Below, piece by piece: positions 53,540 through 63,093 of a DNA stretch of 64,000 bases. The notes beneath the pieces are model-generated. The model worked only from the letters and a program-made list of their open reading frames with translations, made no database searches and was not told where the DNA came from. A program made the position numbers and the translations under genes. The stretch is from assembly GCA_029237695.1 (NCBI GenBank), contig JAQRGA010000049.1, positions 62,001 to 126,000 of the forward strand. Direction: 5' to 3'. This DNA is from Conchocele bisecta (Eukaryota; Mollusca; Bivalvia; Lucinida; Thyasiridae). The stretch's first letter is position 1. Every line of letters starts with the position of its first letter.

Positions 53540-56500
53540 ATGTCTACCATAAAGCAAATGAGAGAGCAAGCTAAGAGTTGGGAATTTCCCTAAGAGGTTT
53601 GAGACTCAAGAAAGATATAGCAGATAGGATAAGTGACACGCGAGCCATCGTCTATGAGGAGAGGCTGCGACGTGCGGTTTTGACCGGACGACTGCCCGCT
53701 GACCCCGAAAAACACTCCGAGAAATTGGAGAACGAGACGACGACCAGTCTGCGTGCCACCGCTTACGCGCAGCGTGTAAAAGAAGATCCCAGCGCACGTA
53801 GAAAGCCACTATACAAGGCGTACTACAATAAGATGTATCAAGGGTTGGTGGGGAGACCTCCTAAGAGGAGGAGAGCTATCGCCAGAGCTTTGGTGGAGGA
53901 GGGTTCCAGGATTCTCGCCGAAGAAGCCGAAGTTAGGGAAACTGTTGATAGGGGTAGGAGGAAGATAGTATGGTCTTTCGAGAGGGGGGTAGATGGGGAG
54001 ATCGCTAATCGCATAATGAATAAAATTCGCCCAGAGATGACCACGGCATGTTATCTGAGGTATTCGTGCTCTTATCTTATTAGGAACATCGAGACCGACG
54101 AAACGATGATCTATCACAAACAATCAAAGGGCAGTCCGTGGATAAACGAGATTTCCAAAGCGGAGAGTTGGATATCCGATAGAGAGAAAGGTCGAATGGA
54201 CATCGACAAAGTTGATAGACCAAGCACAAAATGGACCTTCGTTCGTTGGATATCGGTAGAGGTGAAGATGATCATCGATGCGCAACAACTTCTCATGGGA
54301 GCGGGAAAACTCCCAGACTGGTTAATACAGAAAAAGGGAATGTATTCCGTCGACACGTACGACGACTACTTGTGTCTGTTTAGGTGCATAGCCATCCACC
54401 GTGGAGGGAGACCCGACGGGTGCTGTAGGAAGGCACGAGCTCTGGCTCGCGAATACCTCGGTCACGATAACGGACCGGGTAGTAAGGGAATCCCCCTGTA
54501 TGATATTAAGAAGGTAGAATAGCGCTTCAAGTTGGGTATTCGCGTTTACGAGCCCACCGCCGACGGAGTGTGTGATGAAGTCTCCGGCAAACTACGACGC
54601 GGTTGGGGAGAAGGTCATGACGATAGGAATGTTTGGAGGTCACTTATTTCTCATAACGAACCTCCGCAAGATGACGAACGAGTACGGGTGCACCGGATGT
54701 CAACAACGGTTCACAAAGTCGTGTAATATGGGCTCGCGACCACCTGCATAGGTGGGAAGACCGCCGTGGTGACATGTCCAGGTAAGAGGGTAGAGAGACC
54801 ACAGTCGGCCTACGAGAAGGCATTCTATCCCAAGGGGTCAGCGAGCGCGAGGTCGATTCAATGGTTGAGCAGAGAAGAGGAGAGGGTGGGAAAGCACATA
54901 CATCACGCCGACTGCGGTCACGGTGGCGAGAGGTGGGTGGCCGGCGATCCGGTCGACGGTTACTGTCACGAGACCGAGACCGTGTTTCAGTTTCACGGAT
55001 GTTACTGGCACGGGTGTCCGAGGCACTGTATGAGAGGTAACGCGAGATCGCTGTACAAGAGGACGAACATTCAAGACGCCAAGATAAGGAAGGCGGGTTA
55101 CGAGCTGGTGGTGATGTGGGAGTGCGAGTGGTTGAATGAGGTGAATACCTACTATCCACAATCGCCGTGCGAGGAGGAGACGACTCTGTACCCTCACCAG
55201 ATAGTATACGACTTCGAGGCGTATCTCGACAAGTCGAAAACCACACGACCCACCAAAGACCTGACCTTCGAGGTCGAGCACGTTCCTATATCGGTGTCGT
55301 TGGGGGATACGATGCATGAAGGGATCACACACATCTGCGAACGAGATCCTGACACGCTAGTCGAGAAGTTCGTGACCGAGCTACAGATGAGAGGCAAATC
55401 AATCAGGGAGAGGGTTAGGAACAAGTATCTGCCGGCCGACATAGATATGTTATCGAAGTCTCAGCAAGCAAAGATTTATTCTTGGATTGACCAAGTCCCG
55501 GTGGTGGGGTTCAACTGTAGCAGGTACGACCTGAACCTCATCAAGCAGTACTTTGTCGAGAAGTTGGCGGTCACCGTGAATAAGGTGATGGTCGGAAAGA
55601 GAGCCAGCACGACGATGTTTCTGTTTACCCCGGCGTTTAGATTTCTCGACATCATCCAGTATCTGGGACCCGGTACCACGTACGACCGGTGGGTTAAGGC
55701 GTACGACTGTAAAACGATAAAGTCTCACTTCCCGTACGAGTGGTTCGATAGCGCGGACAAGCTCGACCATCCGGGGCTGCCAGACTATACCGAGTGGTAC
55801 TCGAAGTTGAAGGGTGAGTTCCTACTGTCGTTGTCCGAGTGGAAAGAGTGTAAGAAGGTATTCCGAAAAAATGGGATGAAGACGTTCAAGGAATGGTTGC
55901 AACACTACAACGACTTGGATGTAGGACCGTTCCTGGAGGCTCTGACTAAAATGACGGAGTTCTACAGGGGAAGAGGTGTGGATATACTCAAGGATGCTGT
56001 GTCTCTGCCCGGTGTTTCCCTTCAGTACCTACTCCGCGGGTCGATCGATGGGACGGTGGACACGCCCGAGCTGTGGTCGCCGAAGTCTGAAACTTGCGAG
56101 ATGATGAAGCAGGGATTGGTCGGTGGTCCGTCCATAGTGTTCTCCAGATACACAGAGGCTGGCAGGTCAACGATCAGGGGTCATGTAGGTAGTCAGGAGG
56201 AGAAGATGTGCAAGGCCGTGATGGGGTACGACGCCAATGCTTTGTACCTATCTACTCTGTCGAAAGACATGCCGTGAGGGTAGGAGACGATATGGACGTA
56301 TGACGACCCGGAAAGACAGGCGTATATAGACTGTTTCGTGAGGAAGGTCAGGAATGAAGAGTGGTTCGGATTTAGAGGTCCCGGAAACGTTGAGAGACAA
56401 GTTCTCGGAAATGTCACCGCTGTTTGTTAATCGAGAAGTCGATGAGAACGAGGTTCCGCAGCACATGAATGACTACCTGGCCGGGACCGGGAGGAAAAGG

Positions 56501-57460
56501 GTCGAAGGACAGAGAAAGCTCGTGGGGCAATGTCCGCCAAGAAGATGATCATATACTCCCCACTGCTAAAGTGGTATCTGGAGCACGGTCTGATCGTCAA
56601 GGCGGTGCATAGGGTGATAGACTGCACGCCCGGCAAACCGTTTCAATGGTTCGTGGAAGAGGTCACCGCTGCCAGACGGACGGGGGACGTCGACAAGAGC
56701 AAGGCGGTGTTGGCGGAGATATTCAAACTGGTTGGCAACGCTTTTAGTGGCAAGCTGATAGAGGCACAAGAGAGACACATGAACACCACATATACGCAGG
56801 ATGAGAAGACCGGGCACTGAGGTCGGCGTGGTTCGAAGACCTGGAGGAGATTGGGGAGGCTTATAAGATATCGAGCAGGAAGACTCGAGTGGTGATCAAC
56901 GGACCGTTTCAGTGTGGCATAGCGGTCTACCAGTTGGCCAAGCTCCGGATGCTCGAGTTCTACTACGACTTCTTGGACAAGTACGTGGATCTCGGAGATT
57001 TCGAACTGATACAGATGGACACTGACAGCATGTACTTCGCGCTTTCGGAGAAGACGCTGGCGAAGGTGGTGTGAAAGAAGATGAAGAGAAAGTTCAATAA
57101 GGAGAAGGCCGAGTGGTTGGCGTGGGACGCGTGGAGCAACATAACTCCGGGACTGTTCAAGCTGGAATTCGAGGGAGATAGAGCCATCGCTCTGTGTAGC
57201 AGGTGTTACTACGTCAGCGGTGACGGGATAAAAAAATCTAAGCACTCGGCCAAGGGTTGGGGATGTCGAAGAGATCTAACGATCTGACTTGGGGAAGGTA
57301 CAAGAGTGCTCTCGATGGGGGTAGGGATATGGCGGAGAACAGGGGATTCCGAATGGTTAACGGGGTGATGAAGACGTACAAGCAGGAGAAGTTGGGGTTG
57401 TCGGCGTACTACGACAAGAGGAGAGTGATGGAAGACGGGTTACACACCGAGCCTATATGA
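53540..57460 (+). pseudogene. Protein-primed family B DNA polymerase of Polinton B (disrupted)
   Basis: ATG at 53540; a one-base loss in a G run near 53578 shifts frame at codon ~14. The long segment 53578..54522 then includes LLMGAGKLPDWL and DTYDDYLCLFRCIA, ending at a nonsense TAG. A rearranged stretch (54530..54760) damages the zinc finger. The segment 54766..56277 carries the Vsr-like FQFHGCYWHGC (~54988), Exo I VYDFEAYLD (~55206), Exo II-like VGFNCSRYDLNLIK, Exo III YNDLDVGPFL (~55906) and motif A YDANALYL (~56227). Later pieces carry motif B KLVGNAFSGK (~56727) and motif C MDTDSMYF (~57015). Further breaks lie near 56275, 56530, 56820 and 57072; the end is TGA at 57458..57460. Function as in copy A. 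Confidence 0.92.
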
Positions 57461-57499
57461 TAGGTACAAAAAAAAATAACTCTGAAAAAGGGGAGAATA

Positions 57500-58520
57500 C
57501 TAAAGACTCTGACGATCCGGGGGTAGCTGGGTGTCAGAAGGTACCATAAGAAGTTCTTCGCGAACAAAACCGCGAGATTGACCATCAGCCAAATAGTAGA
57601 GCACGGGCTCACCGGGTTTGGTAATAGAGCGATCCAGATGATATACATTCAGAGACCACACGGGATCAGTCGCGCGACGGCTGCTACCTTCGAGCTCGCC
57701 CGGTTGATAGAGGTACCGGACGTCAACATCCGATGGAAGCCGTTGCTCCTCTAAACCAACGGGTCGCCCGCGCGAGACGGCAGAGGGCTTGCTCGTCACA
57801 TTTTTAGACTTGATGGGATCTACAGGCTTCTTACCTATCAATCTGGTCACCTCTCCGTTCAGTGCGGAGACCACGGCGGGCAATCTGGCCACCCACTCGG
57901 TCGATCGCGAATGAGGGTCTACAAGTTCTTTGGCATATTGGTGTCCGAACAGCCTCTCAGCCAGGGTTCGATTGAACCGCACCACGATCCCCTGGTCCCG
58001 GTGGATGTTGACGCGGCCGCGTCTGATAGAAACTTTGTGCTTAGACAATAGATGAGAGACCCATGAACTCGCGGCCGGAATCTACCTGGAGAAGATTCGG
58101 CCATTTGAGAGGACTCCTCTTATATATTCGGGAAAGAGCCTCGGCCACCTCCTTAGACTCTTTAGTGGCCAACGGCTCAGCCCCCTAGCTCGCTACGTCA
58201 ACGATTGTCAGTGCGTACTTGTACGTATTGCGACCGACGCGATCGTGAGGGAGAAACAGGAGATCCTCTTGGTGAACTTGGTTCGGCACCGGCACGTCGA
58301 ATTTCGGGCGCGGAATATTGTGAGGCACGGGTAAATAGATCTGCCAGATGGCCTGCTTCTTGAGCCATTCGTTGACAGCGTTTTCTGAAACCTTGGTCGC
58401 CGCCGCGAGGTTCTTGATGGCCGCGAGTCCCTTCCAGTTCCCGCGGGGGCTATAGTATGTGTTCGCTAGCTTGCGCGTTAGGCGAATCGATAGTTTGGTA
58501 TTAAGTTTGCGCGTGTTCAT
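57500..58520 (-). pseudogene. Integrase of Polinton B (stop, frameshift and catalytic Glu to Val)
   Basis: ATG at 58520 keeps the N-terminus that copy A lost (NTRKLNTKLSIRLTRKLANT). The frame stops at 58185..58187 where a small deletion replaced several bases, and a frame change near 58050..58075 separates the last part (57500..58048). The first two catalytic Asp are still encoded (VHQEDL; LQVD), but the Glu of the DDE triad is changed: GIVVRFNRTL here against GIVERFNRTL in A. The C-terminal SH3-like region is intact. The protein would be inactive even if expressed. Its 5' end overlaps the 125-aa gene by 20 bp. Confidence 0.88.
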
Positions 58521-58878
58521 AGTATGCGAAGTATTCTAATATATCTGAAAATCTCCAACATGCCCTCGCCAGATCGTCCGGTAACTGCGTCGTTAATAAT
58601 AAACCTTTGTTGGAAGTCCAATCACGATTGGAGGTTAAGTTCTGAAGGAACTTGGGAAAATCTAATTCCTCCCTCAACCCAATCGCGATTGGAGTTGAAC
58701 ACGATTGGGAGGAATCTAACATTCGCTTTGCGAAAAGGGTGGCCGCTTTTTCGTCCTCGCACCACGTCTCGAGAGAATCTCGGGCCAGACGAATCATACC
58801 CTTTGCACCAGCTATACGGTGTTTAAGGGCAGTGTAGCCTACATGGATCATAGCAAAATAAAGTTCGTCAACTAACAT
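58501..58878 (-). CDS. 125-aa Polinton-associated protein of unknown function (intact in B)
   Basis: ATG at 58878 (MLVDELYFAMIHVGYTALKH), TAG or equivalent stop at 58501..58503. It is helical and polar, with RLARDSLETWCEDEK, and a conserved C-terminal LPDDLARACWRFSDILEYFA. Two CCAAT palindromes lie in its middle: 58679..58692 encodes PIAIG and 58618..58631 encodes NRDW. An AT-rich 50-bp gap precedes it. Copy A keeps only a deleted remnant (14395..14592). I recognise it only as a Polinton neighbour of integrase; no domain is seen. Its position suggests it could act with integrase or DNA ends, but this is speculation. Confidence 0.55.
   Translation of the reverse strand: MLVDELYFAMIHVGYTALKHRIAGAKGMIRLARDSLETWCEDEKAATLFAKRMLDSSQSCSTPIAIGLREELDFPKFLQNLTSNRDWTSNKGLLLTTQLPDDLARACWRFSDILEYFAYYEHAQT
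58618..58692. repeat. CCAAT micro-palindromes in the 125-aa gene
   Basis: CCAATCACGATTGG at 58618..58631 and CCAATCGCGATTGG at 58679..58692, with a half-unit ACGATTGGG just after. Copy A has only degenerate equivalents. Confidence 0.8.
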
Positions 58879-58927
58879 CGTTCTATATATATATTTAAAA
58901 AAAATATATTTTAAAATAATTATAAAA

Positions 58928-59349
58928 TTAACTAATTTGAAATCTCGATTGAATATAGTAGCCGACGAGCCCCACCACACCCATTCCCACGACGATGAAC
59001 GCGATCTCGCGGTCTTTTTGGGGCTCTGACGGTACATAGAAATCTGAAAGTTGGCGCTCGCGATCCAGCGGCGCGAGATCTTTCTGCGGATATGCCAGCA
59101 CGTACTCGCGGTTGGCTTCTTCAACGTTCTGGAAAGTTTGCGCGGCGTGATTCTCGCGGCGAAGCTCTTCTTTGACCCAGTCCAGATGTGCGGTTAGTTT
59201 TTTCGACCACGCTTCCTTTGCGCTATTGAGTTGTTCTACAGCTAAATCGTGACGCTTGCGCTCCTCATTTTCTAGAATATAAAGTTGCTACCGCTGAACG
59301 CCAATACGTTTACAAGCGCACCACCTATCATTATTCCGATCGAAGCCAT
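58928..59349 (-). pseudogene. ~146-aa two-anchor coiled-coil protein, copy B (stop and deletion)
   Basis: ATG at 59349 directly abuts the TAA of the 77-aa gene. The N-terminal hydrophobic segment is kept, but a TAG occurs after about 25 codons (near 59273), and a short deletion relative to A shifts the frame. The coiled-coil part and the C-terminal anchor are recognisable down to TAA at 58928..58930. Same family as 13890..14330. Confidence 0.6.
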
Positions 59350-59583
59350 TTATTTCCATACATTAACAGGTAGAATTCCAAGTTTAATTAGATAATCTCG
59401 GGTCCAAACTGCGGCCGCTACATCTAAGGTCGCGAGCCCTACGTCTCTCACAGTAAAGTCCAATTTGGGAGCGGACCCTCCTAGGGCCATCTTTGATAGT
59501 CGAGCATACCCGATACTGAAACACGATATCACCACGGCGTGATAAAGCGCATTCACAATCATTTTACCATGTTGTTCAGCCAT
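59350..59583 (-). CDS. 77-aa small membrane protein, copy B
   Basis: Intact and the same length as 13655..13888, with substitutions such as YHAVVISCFSIGYARLSKMAL for the first hydrophobic helix and TLDVAAAVWTRDYLIKLGIL for the second. Retention of both length and hydrophobic pattern while neighbours decayed is consistent with short target size or late selection. Function unknown. Confidence 0.65.
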   Translation of the reverse strand: MAEQHGKMIVNALYHAVVISCFSIGYARLSKMALGGSAPKLDFTVRDVGLATLDVAAAVWTRDYLIKLGILPVNVWK

Positions 59584-59598
59584 TGTTGATAATTATAA

Positions 59599-60204
59599 TT
59601 ATTGCATATAAAAGGGATCGCGATCAAATGGGGCGCATCCAATTGCGATTGGTGTTTTGTAACTTTCTTCGGAACAGTGGCTGGTTGTTTTTTCGATAAG
59701 GATTGGTGTAATAGGGGGTATTTCCACACACACAGGGCACCAACAACTGCCAGACCACCACCAACAACCCAACTCCAATTCGTGAGTTGGGTGTTGGGGT
59801 TCAATCGGATTCGTCCAATCTCGATTGGGTGTTGAGTGTGCTTCCAATTCGTGAATTGGGGGTGTTGTTGCAATTACCGATTGCTCTGTCTTCAGATGTT
59901 TTGCTGTGTCCGTCCCCGATTGCAACGACTGTTTGGCCTCTCGAAGCTCGGCGAGTATTTTATCTTGTTTAACTTTTCGGGTGGCAGCCGCCGCCCGCCC
60001 AGCTGCCTGTCTTTTTGGGTTTTTATGTTGTGCAACCGGATTCGTCCAATCTCGATTGGGTGTTGAGGGCTCCTGTGGAGCTGCAGCAATCCCCGATTGC
60101 TCCGATTGAACCCCCAACGTGCTAGGGTTCAAATTCAATCCCGATTTGGTTGAAGTTGGAGATTGTGGTTCAGTCACTCTCGCAGGTGTGTCTTGTGTCA
60201 TCAT
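59599..60204 (-). pseudogene. Basic coiled-coil, single-anchor protein, copy B (local frame swap)
   Basis: Counterpart of 13071..13646, open for 201 codons but using a wrong frame over the anchor: from about 59790 to 59625 the sensible reading (WVVGGGLAVVGALCVWKY) is in the frame of 59559..59873. The swap points lie at CCAAT palindromes near 59775..59790 and 59639..59652. Relative to A, the N-terminal part has an extra ~20-residue insert around PTSTKSGLNLNPS, next to another degenerate palindrome. The basic helix (KQDKILAELREAKQSL) is conserved. Confidence 0.55.
59639..60149. repeat. CCAAT micro-palindrome cluster, copy B
   Basis: CCAATTGCGATTGG 59639..59652; CCAATTCGTGAGTTGG 59775..59790; CCAATCTCGATTGG 59815..59828 and 60046..60059; CCAATTCGTGAATTGG 59844..59859; GCAATCCCCGATTGC 60086..60100; a degenerate CAATCCCGATTTGG near 60135. 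All lie in coding sequence of the single-anchor protein. Confidence 0.8.
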
Positions 60205-60958
60205 TTATAATATTAATATTAGAGCTTATAGTTCGTGGGCATACATGTCCAAATTGACAGTGTTTACCCTTGGTCAACGCGGTTGTCAGCGGAGCTAAGT
60301 ACATTCCAAACTTGTGATAAATTGAGCAGCAGGCTGTTCTAAGAGTGTGTCCTATAAAAGGGTCAGTCTCTAGATCGCGAATCAATCCCGCGGTGTTTGG
60401 TATAGTGAGAAGTATACTAACGGCGGTTGCGTACTAATGAATAGCCGCCGATCCAAGAGTTTTTGTCATCTCCGCACCTAACCTAGATTCGTATCGCTCA
60501 TACATTTTATCAATCTCCGCATCTGACATCTTATCCACCTGACAAACTGAGAGACGCCTACCGAGATAATGCTCCGATTGTCCCCCAGCAACCAGCGCAG
60601 CTAGCCGCTCTCGTCGTGCCGCATTTTCATTTTCATTCCTATCGGCCCCAATCGCGATTGGAGTTGCACTCAACCCAATCGAAATTGGAGTTGATCCCGA
60701 TTGCTCTGTCGGAGTTGATGTTTCATTATCTTTCAGGAAAGATACCGTGTTGGCAGTCGGAGTTGAGGTTTCTTCCATTAGCTGATCGAGAAGTTCGTCG
60801 CAGTTCATTATTGCCAATTTTCTTAAAATTAATTTAACTATTCTAACAAGTCTCATCACTTTAACATATTGCCAAGCGCACCACCCGATACTTATGATCA
60901 CCGTTATGCTCGCAACAAAGCTCAGAGCGGAGCACCAAATTGTTAACATTGTTAACAA
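60170..60958 (-). pseudogene. Membrane-anchored protein, copy B (nonsense at 60434)
   Basis: Counterpart of 12341..13207. The frame is open from ATG 60958 for 174 codons, through the hydrophobic N-terminus, the Thr/Pro linker with two PI[SA]IG units, and DAEIDKMYERYESRLGAEM, to a TAG at 60434..60436 where A has Leu. The same frame then continues to 60170 through the Cys/His-rich part (TACCSIYHKFGMYLAPL, HCQFGHVCPR). This copy shows that the two separate frames in A belong to one protein of ~262 codons. Confidence 0.6.
60649..60690. repeat. Two CCAAT micro-palindromes in the linker of the membrane-anchored protein
   Basis: CCAATCGCGATTGG (about 60649..60663) and CCAATCGAAATTGG (about 60675..60688). 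At the homologous place copy A reads GACTCCGAATTAA and AACGGCAGTTGGTATTGG, so unit content differs. Confidence 0.7.
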
Positions 60959-61075
60959 TTGTTCAGCATTTGTTCAACATTTCTTAAGCATTTCTTCAGC
61001 ATTGTTCAGCAATTGCTAAGCATTGTTAAGCATTTACTCAGCAGTTACTAACGAGCGTTAAGTAATTGCTTATTA
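60945..61075. repeat. 10-11 bp iteron array, copy B
   Basis: Variants of TTGTTCAGCAT, TTGTTAACAT, TTCTTAAGCAT and TTGCTAAGCAT repeated about ten times between the ATPase stop and the next gene. Unit order and sequence differ from copy A, but period and position are the same. Confidence 0.8.
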
Positions 61076-61087
61076 CTTTGTAATAAA

Positions 61088-61794
61088 TTAATTGATAACT
61101 TTATAAGCAGTTGGTTGATCAGTCTTTAGCAGAAGCTTGGCGTGCTTAGTTTCCGAAAGCATCTGTCGAACCTCCAGGCGTCCTCGCGCGTTGGGATAAC
61201 GTCATTCTCTCGAAGACAGTCATCGAATGAGTGTCGGTCCTTGCAGTGAAAGAGGGCGACCCATTTCGTTTGCTCGCGCAGATCCTTGAGGACGGCGTTG
61301 TACTTTTGAGTGGATATCCATACGCTTTGCCTAGCATGGCGGCCAGAAAATGCGAGCTCGGAGAGAATGTCCTTCTTTTTGGTCATCGTCGCCTTGGCCG
61401 AGCAATCGTCAATCACGTATAGGGTGGGCTCACCCTGGAATCTTTGGTATAAACCACGCAACCAATCGTGAAGCCTATCACCGGGGTCAATAACGTATAC
61501 CTCAGGGTCGGTCCATATCCACGGGCGCCGCTGATAAGTATCGTTGTGCCGCACAGTGGGACACAGGATCACAATGTGACGAAAGGCATCGCGGTAGGAG
61601 CCCTCGAGCAAGTCGAGGATGAAGACCGTTTTTCCACATCCTGTCTGCCCACATATTATGGCAGAGTGAGCATCTCCAATCGTGAATTGGTATTGATTGA
61701 TAATTTTCTTAAAATTAATTAATAAATCGTTAGAATGATTGCTAATTTTCTTAAAATTATTTAAATCAGTAGAGTGCTGAGACGTATGGACCAT
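61088..61794 (-). pseudogene. Packaging ATPase, copy B (P-loop intact, 3' frameshift, N-terminal insert)
   Basis: ATG at 61794 overlaps the capsid gene by 29 bp. It has an intact P-loop GQTGCGKT and Walker B LYVIDDCS. A one-base loss near 61180 (a G run in the codon region after DVIPTRE) shifts the last ~37 codons, so the open frame ends at 61126 instead of 61088. Between SQHS and the P-loop there are ~34 extra residues (NNFKKISN ... NFKKIINQYQFTIGD) relative to copy A. They are encoded by two TAATTTTAAGAAAATTA palindromes and one CCAAT palindrome. Function as in A: DNA packaging into the capsid. Confidence 0.85.
61676..61768. repeat. Insert in the ATPase gene built from two palindrome types
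   Basis: CCAATCGTGAATTGG at 61676..61690, and two copies of the palindromic AATTTTCTTAAAATTA text (about 61700..61717 and 61744..61760). Copy A lacks all of it: CACTCT there joins directly to GCCATAATATG. The same AATTTTCTTAAAATTA unit also occurs in the next gene of both copies (about 12461..12477 and 60816..60834). Confidence 0.8.
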
Positions 61795-63029
61795 CTTCGA
61801 TGTTGAGTTGTGCGTCTGTAATTATATATAAGTACACGTTCAATGACCCATTTCACACCCTCACTAGCGTTCTCAACTTGGCGTCCGCTGCCGTGTATTT
61901 GGTCGTCGTCGCTGGCTCGCATGTAGCCATAACGCGTATTTGGTATTCAGGAACTCCGCGAAGGAGACGGCCGAGAGCTGCAGGTCTTTGGCAACCGCGG
62001 CAACCTCCGGAGAGCGCTTAGAGCCGGCAGCAAACTGCTTTCTTACTTCGTCCCACTGCTGGTGCGCGCGAAGACCCGCGCTGTAGAGTTGATTGGGTAC
62101 TCCCTCGATCGTCACCTTTACCTTTGTGATTTTGTTGTTATACAATGTGTCGGTTTTTCTAGCCCCAAGCGCTAACCGACGCTCCTCGAACAGCATCAGT
62201 ATACCTTTTATCGAGCGGGCGGGTACGTTGACATTAATATTCCACAATGTGTCGCTTTTGTCTTTCGTCATCTTGCGATGGCGAAGAACTCGGTCGTAAA
62301 GTATGGCAACGCGCCCGGCGTACTGGGTTCTGATCAATCGCGCGAGTTCGGGCATCGTGACCATGTCGTACTCCAGCGAAACATTGTCGATCGTATACGT
62401 CGATGCTATGTCGGTGGTTATGAGAACACGGCCGTAGTCGTTGAACGTTAGTTCGTATTCGAGGCGGTCAGCCAAAGCACTCTGATAGTAGGGCATGTGA
62501 CTCTCCAGCAACTCAAAGTCGAGCGGGATGTAGAAGCGGTTGCCGTAAGCGGCCACGATCGCGTTGTCACTCGCGTTGTTATCTGCCTTGTTATCAGCCC
62601 CGATTCTAAGTTTGGTTACGTTCTTATTTTGCTGGTGTTAATACCCTGATAGACCGCGTTTTCGTGCTCTTGCACCGTCTTCCACAGGTCCTGATAACAA
62701 TGGTAGACGTCGCTGTCATCGATCGACATCACCTCATTACCAGAAATCTTTATCATGGTCTTCTTGACGATGGCGCGACACAGGTTCTGAACTACGGTTC
62801 GGTTCACGTCCGTCGACGTCAGCGAAATAGTGAAAGCGAGGCGGACAGTCCCCGGCACAATGACGTCGTTAGCTCCGAGGCTGGGGAAGCGGACTAAGAG
62901 CTGCTTGTTCTGGTCGATCGTCGATGGGTTGTTCGTAATAACGACACTCTGTCTCACGCCTTTTGCCCCGAGGGGCTCACGCAGTCTGCGGTATGGATTG
63001 AGTTTGCGACCGTATTGATTCGAAGACAT
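61766..63029 (-). pseudogene. Major capsid protein, copy B (one or more frameshifts)
   Basis: 421 codons from ATG 63029 to TGA 61766..61768. The open segments are 63029..62616 (VRQSVVITNNPST, FPSLGANDVIVPG, KKTMIKISGNEV, DVYHCYQDLWKT) and, after a frameshift near 62625, 62556..61873 (FYIPLDFELLESHMPYYQ, ELTFNDYGRVL, MVTMPELARLIRTQY). A further shift lies near 61890. More complete than copy A: it retains the 5' segment deleted there, and its natural stop. The arrangement fits a double jelly-roll capsid protein. Confidence 0.65.
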
Positions 63030-63093
63030 AATTTAGTGACACTATTAAACTCGTATGGTTTTGTCTTTAATACATAATTATATACTTATAAAG
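63030..63093. promoter_or_regulatory. Bidirectional promoter region, copy B
   Basis: A 64-bp AT-rich gap between divergent starts. TCGTATGGTTTTGTCTTTAA is shared with copy A, and TATACTTATAAAG sits next to the membrane-protein ATG. Confidence 0.5.

Noticed and set aside
60945..61075. Array of short repeats considered as CRISPR or a simple microsatellite
   Set aside because: Units are 10-11 bp without unique spacers, in an animal genome, and conserved in place between two Polintons; treated as iterons instead.
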